A DNA stretch of 64,000 nt, from the NCBI GenBank assembly GCA_958299035.1, contig CATQJL010000316.1, positions 21,181,676 through 21,245,675 on the forward strand, given 5' to 3'. The DNA comes from Cylicocyclus nassatus. Its lineage: Eukaryota; Nematoda; Chromadorea; Rhabditida; Strongylidae. The notes below the pieces were generated by a model that ran no database searches, was not told the origin of the DNA, and saw only the letters and a program-made list of their open reading frames with translations. Below, piece by piece: positions 22,843-35,733 of this stretch; position 1 is the first letter of the stretch; each line of letters opens with the position of its first letter. A program made the translations under genes and the position numbers.

Positions 22843-22997
22843 TATAGTAAATGTTGACCGATGAATGACCTTTCATACGTACACCTGCCATCACCTCTAG
22901 TTGCGTCTTCCACAAATTTAGAAATCGTAAATTCTGTTATAGGAATGACAGCACAAGAAACAATCTTTGCGGGAAGCGTGAATTGTGGTTCACAACG

Positions 22998-23712
22998 TGT
23001 ATGCACGTCGTACTTGTTCGGGAGGAGAGGGGATGAGACGAGATGCATCATGTCTCGCTACTCTAGCTATGTTTCTTTTCCTTCTCTATCTTGCTTATGA
23101 AGGCTCTCATACCCTAATACCTACGCATAACTGATGCCAGGCTACTGGCATAATAGATCAAATTTTTAGCAATTTGTGTGATTCCTTGGGGATCCACGGA
23201 AATCACTCCCAATTTCGATGCCATTACTCTCCTAAAAACTTGATGAAACGCTGTAAAATTGTACTGTGGATATACTACGGCACTGCTAAAGATGTTTGTG
23301 GTGGAAATAAGTGAAATCTCGGTAAATCGAAATCCCTAGCTCGCGAGCTAGGGATCAACGAAAAATTCACAATTTTCAAATTCCTTTCTCTTATCGAAAA
23401 CATGCTTAGCAGTGCCATAATATATCTTGAGTAAAATTTTGCGGCGTTTTTACTGAATTCTTGAAAAGATAAATCACTTTGAAAATGAGAAGTGATTCCT
23501 GGGGATTTTCAGGGGATCTCCAGGGGATCACACAAAATGGCAAAAGCCAATCTTGTATGGCAGTAACCTGGCCATTATGCACAAATATAAGTGCATGAAG
23601 AACTTTATAAGCAAGATGGAGAAAGGAGAAAAAAGATACATAGAGTAGTGAGATATGACACATTCCCTCTCAGAACCCCTCCTTCCCCTGCGGGGATTTT
23701 ACGTGCATACGC
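22998..23712. mobile_element. Foldback element in copy B
   Basis: The left arm starts GTATGCACGTCG and the right arm ends TACGTGCATACG. Words such as ATCTTGCTTATGAAGG (left) and its complement near 23605 (CTTTATAAGCAAGATGG) align along about 110 bp. It is absent from copy A. An internal palindrome CTAGCTCGCGAGCTAG lies near 23335-23352. Confidence 0.6.
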
Positions 23713-24272
23713 TCTTAAGAAGTGTTTGTGGCTCCTGTATAGTTTACAAAGCAGTTGCTAATATTTTGATAGGATTTTGCTGACCTGGCAATAGTTTACT
23801 ATGCATTTTAAACTATTTGTTCCACAAAACTCAATAATGTTTTATTACACCTTTCAAAATAGTCCAAACTCTAGAGTCGACTTTGTGAAACTGATAGCAT
23901 ACTCACGAAGATTGCTGCAAACAATGGCATAAAACTCAATATCTAAAGCAGATTCTGAAAAACAGTTTGTCCACAAAATGGCAAGTGCTTCCTGCCGTGA
24001 TTCTACTGTAGCCGTCATGTCAAAGTATCTGGTTTAGTGTACAGATAGTTTAGCATCTTGAGTTACCTTGAGGTGAGTGATTTGATGGTGTAAAACTACC
24101 TTTTTTTATTTATAATTTTGATGAAAGCTGTGTAGCCTATATACGTACTGGTTCCACACAGAGCTCGGCACAGGTGGCTTGGCTTACGGTACAAGCTGGG
24201 TATTGTTTTGGAGATCAAAAGCAAATGGGATATCGTGTTTAAGAGGTACTCAGTGGACGTCGGAAAAATATA

Positions 24273-24948
24273 CAGGGTGTCCCAAAAGTATGTATCGAAC
24301 GTTTGATCGTTAATATCTCTCTTCCCAAGAAGTCTTTTGCCTTGCTTCAAGTACCATTTTGTAGAGCTAGCTTCAACTTAGATTTGCATTATAGAACGAA
24401 TCACTCATTCCTCTTCATTACTGTAGGATTACGGTAGAACAAAAAGGGTTTTAAGCAATGGAAGGCCATATTTTGCTTCAGAAAAGAAACAAAACAGCCT
24501 GAAAGTTTTCACACTAGGCTAATTAGAGTTGCTGATTATAACTGTAAAGTTCCCAACTTATTATGATGCTTCATTGAGGAGTTATGCCAGGTAAGAGGTA
24601 GCGGCCATTTTTTCAATGTTCCTAAAAAGTGCGATTACACCGTTTAGAAAGCTTTGTAATCTTGTGAATAGTTGAGTATTGAACTCAGCATCCATAAAAA
24701 CCCTATTACACAAGTTTTCACAATTTTTTGAAGAATTTTGGAACTGCAGCTTTTTCCACATTGACACCATATGTTTCAAGTTTCTACCGTAATCCTACAG
24801 TAATGAAGAGAGATGGGTGATTCGTTCTTTAATGCAAATCTAAGTTGAAGCCAGCTCTACAAAATGGTACTTGAAGCAAGGCAAAAGACTTCTTGGGAAG
24901 AGAGATATTAACGATCAAACGTTCGATACATACTTTTAGGACACCCTG
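24273..24948. mobile_element. Mariner-type MITE, intact
   Basis: The ends are CAGGGTGTCCCAAAAGTATG and its complement (AGGACACCCTG), with TA on both sides (24271-24272 and 24949-24950). The terminal repeats extend for more than 130 bp (AAGTCTTTTGCCTTGC, TAGATTTGCAT). It is absent from copy A. It is the best reference copy for the decayed relatives at 8069, 14855, 26306, 29100 and 29890. Confidence 0.88.
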
Positions 24949-26305
24949 TATGTATCAGCCGAGCCAAGTATGGTGAGCATAAAGAAATAACCGATGCAAA
25001 ACCGGATTCTCTGGGGTTCCATTATAAAATTTTAAAGACTTGATCACGCAAAGCAATCTAATTGATGTTATAAAAAACTGACTATTTGTAAAAAGACTTT
25101 GAGAAGTTGACCATTTCCACGCTCATCAACCCAACAAATTTTTTCAGCCCTCCCTCCGACAAACAATGCTAATTCTACACTACTGTCACATATAATAGAC
25201 AAACATACTCTCAACTTTTTTACCATCTCCCAACAATCCCCCCCCCCCCCACAACCAAGCCCCACAACCCTTGAGGACGTCATAAATGTCACTGCCCTAC
25301 TGCTTCCATTCACTGCAAAAACAACTTCCCGCTCTAGAATGCTCTCCGTGCAAGCGCGGGAATTTGAATGTGCTCAGAAATAAACAAAAGATTTGTTTAC
25401 AGCGAATAGCAGATAATATGACACCAAAACTGGTGTGTAAACGAGCAATAGTGAGTTGGAACTAAATATGAAAAATATGAGAAACATTATGTGAACGAAA
25501 GGCGTAGCAAACTTTTTTTTCTTGGTGTTAGCTGGCTTTTGAGCCACTTAGAGAGCCACCTGAGGTGGCTCACGTCATATAATTCTTCTTCTCCACATGA
25601 TTTTCCAAACATTTTGCACATTTATAATCTACATTCAAAATGCTACAAATAAGTTTTTGAAACATTTCAAGGCCCCTTTTCCTCGCTTAGTTAGTGCCCT
25701 TCAAATGTTTTGAACTGCGGTGGTAATCGTGCTCCAAGCGTGCAGAGGTGCGCGCTAGACACCGCAAGCAGCCAGTACAAAAAATACAAACATTACAAGT
25801 TTTCGCAATCGCTTTTTTCGTTTTTTTTTCTGATTGCATGTTTTACTCAGTCATGGGGAGATGTCATAGGGGGAGCCGTATATTTGTTGCGAAGTCAACG
25901 GGGACTTCGTTTTTGAAAGATTGTAAGAGTCGCCTCGTGCCAAGCCCTGGTCCAACATGATTGAAATGATGTTATTCTTATCGTTAGATTGCAAGATGAT
26001 TCAAGATATCTCTTTAATTTTTTTTTGGTGGCTATCACTGATTTTGACACGTTTATGGCACTTTTTTGGTAGAGAAATTCCTTTTCCACATCGTAAATTA
26101 TCGATGTCCTTCAGCGGAAGAAAGGTGCTGAAGTCAATAACCGGCGACTACCATTCGTTATTTTTTGCGTCATCAACGAAGGTTGCCTCTATAGTTAAAA
26201 TTGTGAAAAAAAAATAAATTTTCGATAACTTTCTTCGCTGTAAGTCTCACAATTTGCAATGACGGGATCTTCGAGGCTTGTGTTGATGAAAAAAGTCGCT
26301 TTCTG

Positions 26306-26885
26306 CAGGGAGTCCCAAAAGCAATACTAACCTTACAATTCCTAATAGCTTTATTCCTGTAAAGTCTTTTGCTTAGCCTCGAGCACCTTTGACTACAGCA
26401 GGATTTAAACTAGACTTCAGTATAGAGTAAATCACAACTTTCTTTATTATTGTAGGATTACTCTTTGTTATTGTAGGATTACGACAGGAACTTTGCAGGC
26501 GGTTTCAAACTTGCGAAATTTAAAATATGAAATTTTAACTTATGCCAGATAATTCGTAACAAGTTTTTCGGGGCTTCTCAAAAATGATAAAAACGTCTAA
26601 AATGCTTCAAAAACGCTTGAAAATTCAGTCAGCGAAACCATGTTTGGAAACACTGCTACACAACTTCTCAATTCCTCTTTTTTAAACTTTTTCACATGGT
26701 TTTATAATGGTGCTATATGATGGAAGTTCATACAGTAATGCTACACTAATGATGAGAGATGGGTGATTCGGAGTATACTGCAAATCTGAATTGAAACCTC
26801 CTCTATCAAATGGTACTTAAAGCTAAGCAATAGACTTCTTAGGAAAAGAATTATTAACGGTTGAAAAATGTGTAGGTTCATTTAT
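26306..26885. mobile_element. Old MITE of the CAGGGTGTCC family, copy B
   Basis: This is the partner of 8069-8690. The left end is CAGGGAGTCCCAAAAGC. Its presence in both duplication copies makes it older than the duplication. Confidence 0.5.
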
Positions 26886-28280
26886 AAAATCGTGACAACG
26901 GTCTTCACTGCGGTTTTTGCAACCGCAGGAGCATAATCCCTCATACAAAAAGGCACCACCTTAACGCTCAGCTCGGAATGGTCAGAACATAACCAGCCAT
27001 GCCAAACATGCTGTATATCATCGGACTCGCCTTGAAACGCTGATCGCAAATGTATGTTTATTATCTGCCAAGCGACTAGCTGGGAGGCGTTATGAGCGTT
27101 CACAGTGAATTTGCGATTTGTCAAGTGTTTTATGGCGCATATTCCACGCAAAATTTTTCAAAAGCACTTATTCAGGTTCTTGGTGAATATGCTTCTTTCT
27201 TGCAATTGAAATAACCATAGCCACTGTAAATCCGCGCCATCAGGCTTCCTTTGAAAGAAATATACGTCGAAACTCGAAAAATTTCTAATATTTGAACGCT
27301 CATAACTTTTCCCAGATAGTCGCTTGGCAGATAAAAACATACACTTGAAATCACCGTTTGAGGTCGAGGGAAGCACAGCTTGATCGGAATAGCCGGATAA
27401 GTTCCAACCATTTCCTCGTCAGTCACATTCAGTGTCTATGTAAGATCATACCTAAGCAGAAAAAACCACTCGAGTAGGGATTAAAGGCAGTGGCTCGACG
27501 AAGGAACATCTCGAAATTCTGATATGGAAGGTTGCTTGCACCCCAGACATGAGAACAGAGCAGGTCCGAGCGCATGACATGCTGCCCCTGCATACAAAAC
27601 TGCCCCCAAACCAGTACGCGCAAGCCAATCTTACACCCGCTTGGACGAGCTTGCGATTCCTTCACTATCAGAGGAAGCATGCAGCAACATTGTAACCATC
27701 TTCAAGGTGGATTTTCGGATTCTGCGCATCGAATCACCCCAGGTAAGCAGAAATCTCCAGATCGAGGATTTGTTCAGCCACTGCCTATACCAAGAAAATG
27801 CGGTTGCCGGAAGGTACGGGCGTGTCGCGCGCGGTCACGCCGTCGTTACGATTTTGCGAATGCCCTGTACTAGAGACACGCTGTATACTGCTCCCAGCAT
27901 GCTATTTATGGAGGTGAACATTCTGACTGTTGCAAGCATGCTCTGTAAAAATATATTTTGTGTTGTTTTCCGGGTTGATGGAATATTGCTTGCGCATGAA
28001 CCCAGCTACGGGCGTGAATTGACCTTGCACATTGGTGCTGGATCAAGAGAAGCTTTATGTATCGCAACATCGAAGCTGAATTTGTGAAGATGTTTGACTC
28101 AAAGCTTATCGCTTAGAGAACTTTTATTTGTAGTGGTCACCGATGCCACCTCCGCCCCCGCAACCTCCTCGCGGACGAGCTTCTGTAACGATATAGCGAT
28201 AGCGGCAGAACTTAGGTAAAGAGAAGAAACTCACCGATACAGTTTAGCATCATCAGCAGAGCCTACAATCATAAGAGTAT
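26886..28280. other. Duplicated noncoding DNA with terminal AAATCGTGAC words
   Basis: This is the counterpart of about 8690-11236 without the hAT insertion. AAATCGTGACAACGG near 26886 and its complement near 27846-27858 suggest that the segment is itself an old foldback, related to the short unit at 32297-32519. The 148-codon frame at 27641-28087 is not conserved as one frame in copy A. Confidence 0.4.
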
Positions 28281-28291
28281 TTTTGAGTATT

Positions 28292-29360
28292 AGGTTGACG
28301 AGAAAAGAATGTGGCTTTTTATTTCCTCGTTCTAGCATCGCAATATGTCAAAACCCAAAAAATGTGGGGCACCATTCGATAGAGCAAAACAAGCTCTACA
28401 AGATGGCATTACTGCTTTTGACCAAATCGTATTTACGTAAAATTCGAAGACGGAATCTAAAAGATTTAAAACGACCGAAAAATCGAAGAAATTCGTATCC
28501 TGTCAAAAAAAATCTTATGGACCCCAACTTGCTTACGGGCATACATTCCTCATCAAGCATTCATATGGGCAGGCACTGTTATTTTCCCTTGGCTGAACAT
28601 GCAAAAATTGAAAATCTTCATGCTTAAAGTGATAGAGCTGTTCTCGCGTAAGTAGTTCTATACTACCTAGCTTGGAAGTACAACAGTAGATTTTCAGCCT
28701 TCTCTTTACTTGAATATTTGAATCTATACTTGTAAATAAATATTTTACAATATGCCCAGCTGGATCCGAGCTCTATGTCGATGTTCTTACTCATAAGTAC
28801 GTTCCTCTGCGTCTTGTTCTTCTCGTTCCAGTGGCCCATCGCGCGAAGTTGAAGCACAATCCGTGATTGGGGTGGAACGTACTTAGTTGTTGTTCCACGG
28901 CTTCCTGGACCAAGGAATCCTTCCTGTTCGCTGGCGAGGTGGGAGCAATCAAATTCTTCAGAAGCAATCAGCCTTCTACAAGAGTTAATTCTCGAGAAAT
29001 ATCAAAATTAGTTTAAAAAACAGAATAAAAAACTGAATTCGATATTTATCGAGAATTAATTATTTCATCAGAAGGCCTATTCTACAACGTTGTATGCTGA
29101 AAATTCACACCATAGTCCTACAGTATTGAAGAGTGATTGGTGATTTGCTCCATACTGTAAATCTAAGTTGAACCTGCTCTAAAGAATGATACCGCAAACT
29201 CGGCAAAAGACTTGAAAGCAAGAGAGTTATTAACGATTAAACAGCGTGCGCATCTTCTTGGGACACTCTGTATTTACTTCTTTGGGGTTTGCCTGTTACG
29301 ATGACATGACTCTGAAATAAAAAGCGACATTCTTTTCTCTTTAACTTATTGGAGGCAAGA
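28292..29360. mobile_element. Mariner-like element, copy B
   Basis: The left end TTAGGTTGACGAGAAAAG and the right end AAAAAGCGACATTCTTTTC match those of 11890-14300 without its two nested insertions. A partial CAGGGTGTCC-family arm (about 29100-29275) lies inside. No intact transposase is seen. Confidence 0.5.
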
Positions 29361-30909
29361 AGAAGTTCACTACTTACTATTATGAGGTACAGGCTGTTGA
29401 TTTTTGCTAGGTACATCTGAAAACAATTTATTTTGCCGTGTTTACCAGCATGCTCAAAATCAAATACGGAAGTATTACATCGTGCACAAAGATGTCAAAA
29501 GATGGTCAACTTACACAAAGAGGAAGCATAGTTGTAATGTGACGCAAATTATTCTCCAATGCCTAATCTTGCTATTATTATTATTCGAGGTGTTCTAAGC
29601 TTGATTTCTTTGAAATCATTAGGGACAAATATTTTGTTTCTAAAAGGATGACGAGGACACTCACCCAATCTCATAAACCTACGTGCATTCATGAAAGGAC
29701 AAATCATAAATGATTTTTGACGCTTAAGAGTTTAGTAGAATTTAAAAGTGTAGAAGTGACAGTAGTTTCACTCACTCCTTTACCATTTTAGCAAATCTGA
29801 TAATTGAAGCTTAGCTTAGGGCTCATGCACTACACTTCAATGGTTCTACTACTGCTTGAGGAATTATTGAAAATGCAAGCTCCTTTGGAAAGTGTATCGA
29901 GCTGTTAATTTTGAATCTCTCAGGAAGAAAAACTTTCACAGTTTTAAAACACGGAAACGTATCTCTCTTCATTACTATAAACAATTAAATAACCATAGGA
30001 AACTTGAAAAAGGTTCTGAGCCACTAAAGGTCCTATTTTGCCAAGAAGAAGGTCCAAACAGCCTAAAAACTCTGTGCAATAAGGCAGTCAGAACTGTTGA
30101 CGAGATGTTAGCTTTGCACTTCAAACTGATGCTTTCTTCGTAAGTCTTGCCTATACCGGGGTGTATGTTAAGAGGCGCGTTTTTTTATTGCCAGCTGGAC
30201 ATCAGATTGCACACTTTAGTGTTTAATAATGTTCTAGGGGCCTTATAAATTCCTGAGAGATTATACAAGATCGTTATATAGGGTTTCTGATCCTATCGTC
30301 TCAAAAAAAGATCCAAAACAGAAGCATTGGAGGTCAAAATTCATGAAAACGCAAATAATGGCAATTTCGTAAATATTTCGCTCATTTTTGCACCAAAAGC
30401 CGTGAAACTTGGAAGATGGTAACTTCGAATAACTAGTGAGCTAAGAGACTTTGTCTGGAATTTTTTGAAAATTCGCGTAGTACAGAAATGGATTCTAAGT
30501 TGGTGACAGCCAGAAAAATCGCGCCTCTTGACCGTCTCCCCCTATACCGTAGCATCAGTATTTTCAGTGTTCCTCAAAAGCTGATTACACCACTAATAAA
30601 GCTTTGAAAAAAATGTAAAAAATGTTATCATCTTTTAATTTTTCAAAACTTTCTAAACCACGGCTATTCCACATTGGCGCTGTTTGGAAGTCCCTACCCT
30701 ATACTTACAGTGATGAGCCGATCAATGTTTTGCTTAATATGTTGCAAATGTAAGCTAAAGCCAGTCCTCCAGTACGGTTGAAAGAGCGTGGAAGCTTTTC
30801 ACACAAGAAAATTGTTAAAAATCAAAAATTCAATACAATCATTTGGGATCTGTATTTAACGGTTAATATAGTGTTCGGCACAGTTAGGTGTTGTCTAAAA
30901 GCTGTCTAA

Positions 30910-31537
30910 GGCCTCGGGCAGAGTTTACGCGATTTGATCGTCGCGTTTCAATCGCTACAAGACAAGTGTTACGAGTTCATTGCATGCCGATCTTCTTGTA
31001 TTTCGATTGTGATAGTTAGTCACGATTACGTGTTGGGAAACTATCACAACCGAAATGCAAGAAGATCTGCGTGCAATAGTGGCGTACCGAGGGGTAGAGG
31101 GAGAGGGGGGGGGCGGCGCTCCCCCACCCCCCCCCCCCCCCGAGAAGGGGTCGCAACATTTTTGAGAGTTACTTACATGAGTTATAAAAATGCGCAAGTG
31201 ACTTGTCTGTACTTGTAAATAATTAAAATAATTTTTAAAAAATTTTAAAAATTCATTTTAGCCTTATAAAATAATTTTTTCCGGAAGCGTGGCTGACGCC
31301 ACGCCCCTTTTTCCTGAAATTTCGAGGTTCCGTGGCCGCGAAAATTTTAGGGAGCATGCCAAAAAAATTTTCGGAGTGCGTGGCTGACGCCACGCACCTT
31401 CATCGAAAAAAAATTTTTGTCGCCCCCCCCCCCCGAGCCGAAATCCTGGGCACGCCACTGGCGTGCAATGATACTGTTACAGTTGTCTTATCGCGATCAA
31501 TCGCGATTATCAAATCGCGTGCACTCTGCCCGAGGCC
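30910..31537. mobile_element. Harbinger-like MITE with nested insertion
   Basis: The ends are GGCCTCGGGCAGAG and CTCTGCCCGAGGCC, with TAA on both sides (30907-30909 and 31538-31540). The arms hold CGCGATTTGATCGTCGCG and complementary words. The same family occurs at 40910-43383 and 53959-54159. It is absent from copy A (near 16740). A 384-bp hAT MITE is nested inside. Confidence 0.8.
31077..31460. mobile_element. hAT-like MITE nested in a MITE
   Basis: The ends are TAGTGGCGTACCGAGG and GGGCACGCCACTG. The 8 bp GCGTGCAA flanks both sides (31069-31076 and 31461-31468). Long C-tracts sit near each end. Two copies of GTGGCTGACGCCACG lie inside. Confidence 0.88.
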
Positions 31538-31824
31538 TAAAATACATCCTAAAACTAGAAACAAAGTGAGTCCTTGTTCCCGCACTGCTCGCGCGTTATG
31601 CAATTGCAAAAATGGCCTCTACAAAATTCACTTTCTATGAATTTGCAATAAATGACGGCGCTAGAACTAACAGAATGGTTGAGTACTGGTAGTGACTAGG
31701 GTGCGTTGGAGTATTTAATGTTGTAAAATACATTATAAAATGCAGTGCAAAGCTTCCTTTCGTCAATTGAATCTGATGGCTCCATTCGGCAGCTTCGCTA
31801 GCACCTCCTAAGACTTGGCACTAT

Positions 31825-32163
31825 TCTTATATATAAAGCTGAATGTCTGTTTGTATGTATGTTTGTATGTATGTCTGTATGTATGTCTGTATGTACGTAT
31901 GTTCCGAATAGAATGTTCCATTTCTGAAACGATCGGGACCAACGTGGGGTGATCAGCATGCTCGATTACCCCCCTGTGCCAACTCCCAGCCTCGTAGCTC
32001 AAATTTTGCAGAAAATCGATAAAATCGATATCGATCGATGACGAAAAGTAGCCTATAACACCTGCCACGGCCCGAAGTGTATGTGTGCCAAGTTTGGTCC
32101 GGATCGGTAGAGAAATGGAATTTTCTATTCGGAACATACGGCGGAGCCGGGTAAGCCAGCTAG
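31825..32163 (+). mobile_element. Helitron family A, complete short copy
   Basis: It runs from TCTTATATATAAAGCTG to ACGGCGGAGCCGGGTAAGCC and then AGCTAG. TTCCGAATAGAA near the 5' end is repeated inverted (TTCTATTCGGAA) near the 3' end. It is absent from copy A. Confidence 0.85.
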
Positions 32164-32296
32164 TACTTACTAAAGATGCCTTAAATTTTCGCTGTAAAGT
32201 CTTTCTGGTTTTTAATATTTCGAAAGATCAAAACATAATGCGAACTCTAAGATACTGAAAATACCATATCTGTCTTGGTAAGGTATAGGGTATTTG

Positions 32297-32519
32297 AAAA
32301 ATCGTGACGACGGCGCGACCGCGCGCGACACGCACGCCACTTCCGGAAATCGCATTTTCTTCGTTTTCATCTCAAGTCGGATAGTTTTTTTGCTTACTTA
32401 TAATAATATTTAGACACTGGAAGTGACTGAGCTGAGCGTTGAGGTGATGCCTTCTTGTATCAGCGTTTTATACGCATGTGGGCGCAAAGTCCGCAGTAAA
32501 ATCCGTCGTCACGATTTTA
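32297..32519. mobile_element. Small foldback element
   Basis: The ends are AAAATCGTGACGACGG and CCGTCGTCACGATTTT. It interrupts a sequence that is continuous in copy A (near 17190). The interior CTGAGCGTTGAGGTGATGCC matches, inverted, the longer foldbacks near 8750 and 26960. Confidence 0.7.
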
Positions 32520-33599
32520 TAAATGAACTATAACTAACTCAACACCGGCAAGTCTCTCATAAATTACAACTGTTAGCCGAAAGCCTAAGATAATTGTAAA
32601 GTTAGTAAAATGGAACATTGAAGATAAATCATGCATGTTTATCCTTTTCGAGGGTTGAAAAATATAACGAAAGCTATAGCGAGCCCTCCTCCTCTTCTTC
32701 TCCCCCCCCCCCTTCCACGCACATATTCTGGACAAGGTGTCTGGACACTGCTTTCAAGAAAGGTACGGACGTTGCCGATAGTATTACCTTTGCTACCTTT
32801 GCTGTCTAATTTCTCTGGTAGTACTCCATAACATCCAAGAACGACAGTACTTGTCCTTTAAAGGCAGTGGGTCGGAAAACTGGGGGTGCAAGCTTTCCGC
32901 ATCTACATGGCCTTCTGATCCGCTATGTTCGAGGCTGTGCTAGAAAAGCTAAAAAAAGTGCTTTTTAGCGTTTTCCGACCTTGGGGATTGAGGGGGCTGG
33001 ACTAGCGATTCGCCAAAAACAGTGACTGGCTGCAGGATACTGTAACTCCACCCATTTTGGCGGCAATTGGCTGATTGGCTTAGGCAGCCAATCGCGACTC
33101 ATTTGGCGATCGCTTGCCCATTCCCTCCAGCAATCTTCAAGACTGGAAAACCTGAAAAGCATTTCTTCGACTTCTCAAGCACAGCCCTGGACTTAGCGCA
33201 TTCAGAAGGCCAAGGAGGAATGGAAAGCTTGGGTTGCAATTTTCACGAGCTACTCCCTTTGGACTACATGCTCAATGTTTACTGAAGAACCTATTTAAAA
33301 ACTTGACGACAGGGTGAAGAGGAACCTCAACTATGGAGGCTATTTGTTAGCCACATCAAGAAGCAAGACCTAGTTCAAGATGACTGAATGAATAGCAATA
33401 TATAATTCGTCGCGCTTATATAGCCGACAAGGATTTGCGCCGTACTTTGTGCTCTCTTCCAAAGTTATGGAGCCAAAATGGATAGTTAATGTATATGGAA
33501 ATATCATAACCGCTGTAAAATGCCATTTGACGTCAAACAAGAATGTCAACAAATGTAATCCATTTAGACAATCGCTTAATTGAAAGCACAAATTGTTCG

Positions 33600-33680
33600 C
33601 GATTGCAAGTGAGTGAAAAAAAGAGATTTATTAAACATACCATTAAGATGATCACGCCAAAATCTGAATCATTACAGACA
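33600..33680. other. Empty site of the Helitron pair
   Basis: The sequence GAGATTTATTAAACATACC followed by ATTAAGATGATCACGCCAAA corresponds to GAGATTTATTAAAAAA and ACATTAAGATGACGCCAAA, which flank the Helitron pair at 18804-20778 in copy A. It represents the uninterrupted state. Confidence 0.8.
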
Positions 33681-35198
33681 CTTCTTAAAACAACGATTCT
33701 CAATCGATACCTATCCATAACTTCTTCATAACTTCCTGGATTTAAATTAGTGCTCAGCCTTCGTTAGAATACACTTGATCTATAGAGCTGGGGAAAGAGT
33801 GCGATGAGAGAAAGGCAAAATAGAAATTAAGGAAAAAAGCATACAAAGACTAGATTTTTATAATTTTCACGGAAATAAAATTTGAAATCACACGGGAGGC
33901 AATGCTGTTACGTACAGTGTCTATGAAACTGCCACTTATCATTGATAGAAGAGATGCACTGCGCTTTGAACACACGGTCTACACCTAGAAAATAAACCTT
34001 TTCACATCAACACCTTATCAGCATGCACAAACAGGGCCCAGCTCGAGGACGGAAAATGTCAAGTTGGATATCCTTTCAGGAAGCAAAGGGTATAAAATAT
34101 ACCTTTGCATGTATATACAGTTTCCCGACAAGTCATGCAAAAAACATAATCAACTCGTGCGTCACCTTCAAAGACCCCAAATTTTCCAAAAAGGTAATTA
34201 ATTATCGTCTATTCGTAGTCCATTCGGACCGGATATTCCTAGGAAGCACGCACCGCGAAGTCAAAAGCTTGCCCCGATACAGATTCGCCACTGTACAAAC
34301 CGTGCTCTAGCAACATTTCAACCACGCGCGCGTGAGCCGCACCTTTTGAGCCGTCCTTGCGGTCCGAAGAGACGATACCTCGTTTGCAGTACATACAAGA
34401 CGATTGACTACGAATTTGGAGCAAGAAGAACAAGAGTCAGGGCCCGGCACGAAGTGGGCAGACGGGGTTTTCCAAAACGAATTCCCCTTTGACCCCAATA
34501 GTTTTTACGAATACCCAATTGAGCCCAAAAATGACGCTTTGTGCTTGTGGAACGAGAGCACCGGCCACACTTCGCCTAAAAGCGCTCAAAAGCGCCCAAA
34601 CTGCTCAAGTTCCTTTAATTACTCCTCACCTGTATCAAGATAGAAAACAGGAAGAAGAATAAGCAAGAAACATGATGAAGGAATGAAAAAATATCAAAGG
34701 AACGCAGTCATAGGATTGAGAGACGCCGTTCCCGCGCGTATCGATTGACTGGGGCGCGCTTTCCATCTTAGAAAGCTAGGCTGCTGATGCGATTTTGGGC
34801 TCTAACGAAGACAAGAGGAGGAGTTTCGGAACCAAAATCTCACCATATAGTAAACTTTAGGTGAACAATAGATTTATGTAAAAATTTTGAAAAAAATATG
34901 TGAATTGAAAGTTTTGCCCACCTCAGGCGGGCATTAGGTGGGCAATTGCCCACCTAATTTGGAAAAAAGTTAAGCACGCTCTTCATTCACATAAGTTTTT
35001 CATAATTTTTCATACATTGTTCCTTAGTCCTACTGCGCGTATACACACCAAGTCTCACGCGATTTCGTTTTCTCTGCGCTGCAAATAAGCCATTTTTCCA
35101 TTTTCTTGATAGTGGGAAATTTTCAGAAAAAAGCTTGCCACAACCTTCATTCCCATAATTTTTCGATAAAACTTCTAAGATAAGCCCTGCAGGCCCGT

Positions 35199-35291
35199 CT
35201 TCATGTAACCAAGTTTCATACCGTATGGTCTTCATGTAATCAAGTTTCATACCGTATGGTCTTCATGTAACCAAGTTTCATACCGTATGGT
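35199..35291. repeat. 31-bp tandem repeat, three copies
   Basis: The unit CTTCATGTAACCAAGTTTCA plus TACCGTATGGT is repeated three times without gaps; the middle copy differs by one base (AATC for AACC). It gives a spurious frame with a repeated peptide on the minus strand. Confidence 0.9.
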
Positions 35292-35560
35292 CATCTGTGC
35301 GCTGCAAACGAGCCATTTGAATTCACATCTTCATTTACCAGTTCTGCGAAATTTTTGGAAAAAATGCTTATTCACCTCCCATTCACATAAGTTTTTCACA
35401 GCATTTCATGCTTTGTTTCTACTTGCCTCTCTTTGTTCGCTTACGTAATTTGGTGCGATATCATTACGCCTGCATTGAGAACTGATCATGTAATCATGCT
35501 GTTCAACGGCATCGCTCATGCGACGTCGCGCACGCGGCAATTAGCGGCAACGCAGCGTAG

Positions 35561-35733
35561 GCTCCCGCCAGAGTGCCGAAGTTATGCCAGCGCTACGCCA
35601 GCATTTCGATCGATACACGTGTATTTCGTTGGGGCGGAACTAGCTCAGCAGGTAGATGTCCCCAACGAAATACACGTGTATCGATCGAAATGCTGGCGTA
35701 GCGCTGGCATAACTTTGGCACTCTGGCGGGAGC
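35561..35733. repeat. Foldback with a tRNA A-box-like loop
   Basis: The arms begin GCTCCCGCCAGAGTGCC and end with the complement, each about 70 bp and essentially perfect. The loop contains CTAGCTCAGCAGGTAGA, which fits the internal A-box promoter of tRNA genes. No B box or cloverleaf follows. Confidence 0.75.

Larger units (their letters stand above)
22843..34245 (+). repeat. Segmental duplication, copy B
   Basis: This is the direct-orientation partner of 4699-21380. Copy B has its own insertions, missing in copy A: a foldback at about 22998-23712, a mariner-type MITE at 24273-24948, a Harbinger-like MITE at 30910-31537 with a nested hAT MITE, a Helitron A at 31825-32163 and a small foldback at 32297-32519. 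Near 33638 it retains the site that is occupied by the Helitron pair in copy A. Confidence 0.85.

Noticed and set aside
27641..28087. 148-codon frame in duplication copy B
   Set aside because: The matching part of copy A is split into different frames, so there is no sign of selection for a protein.
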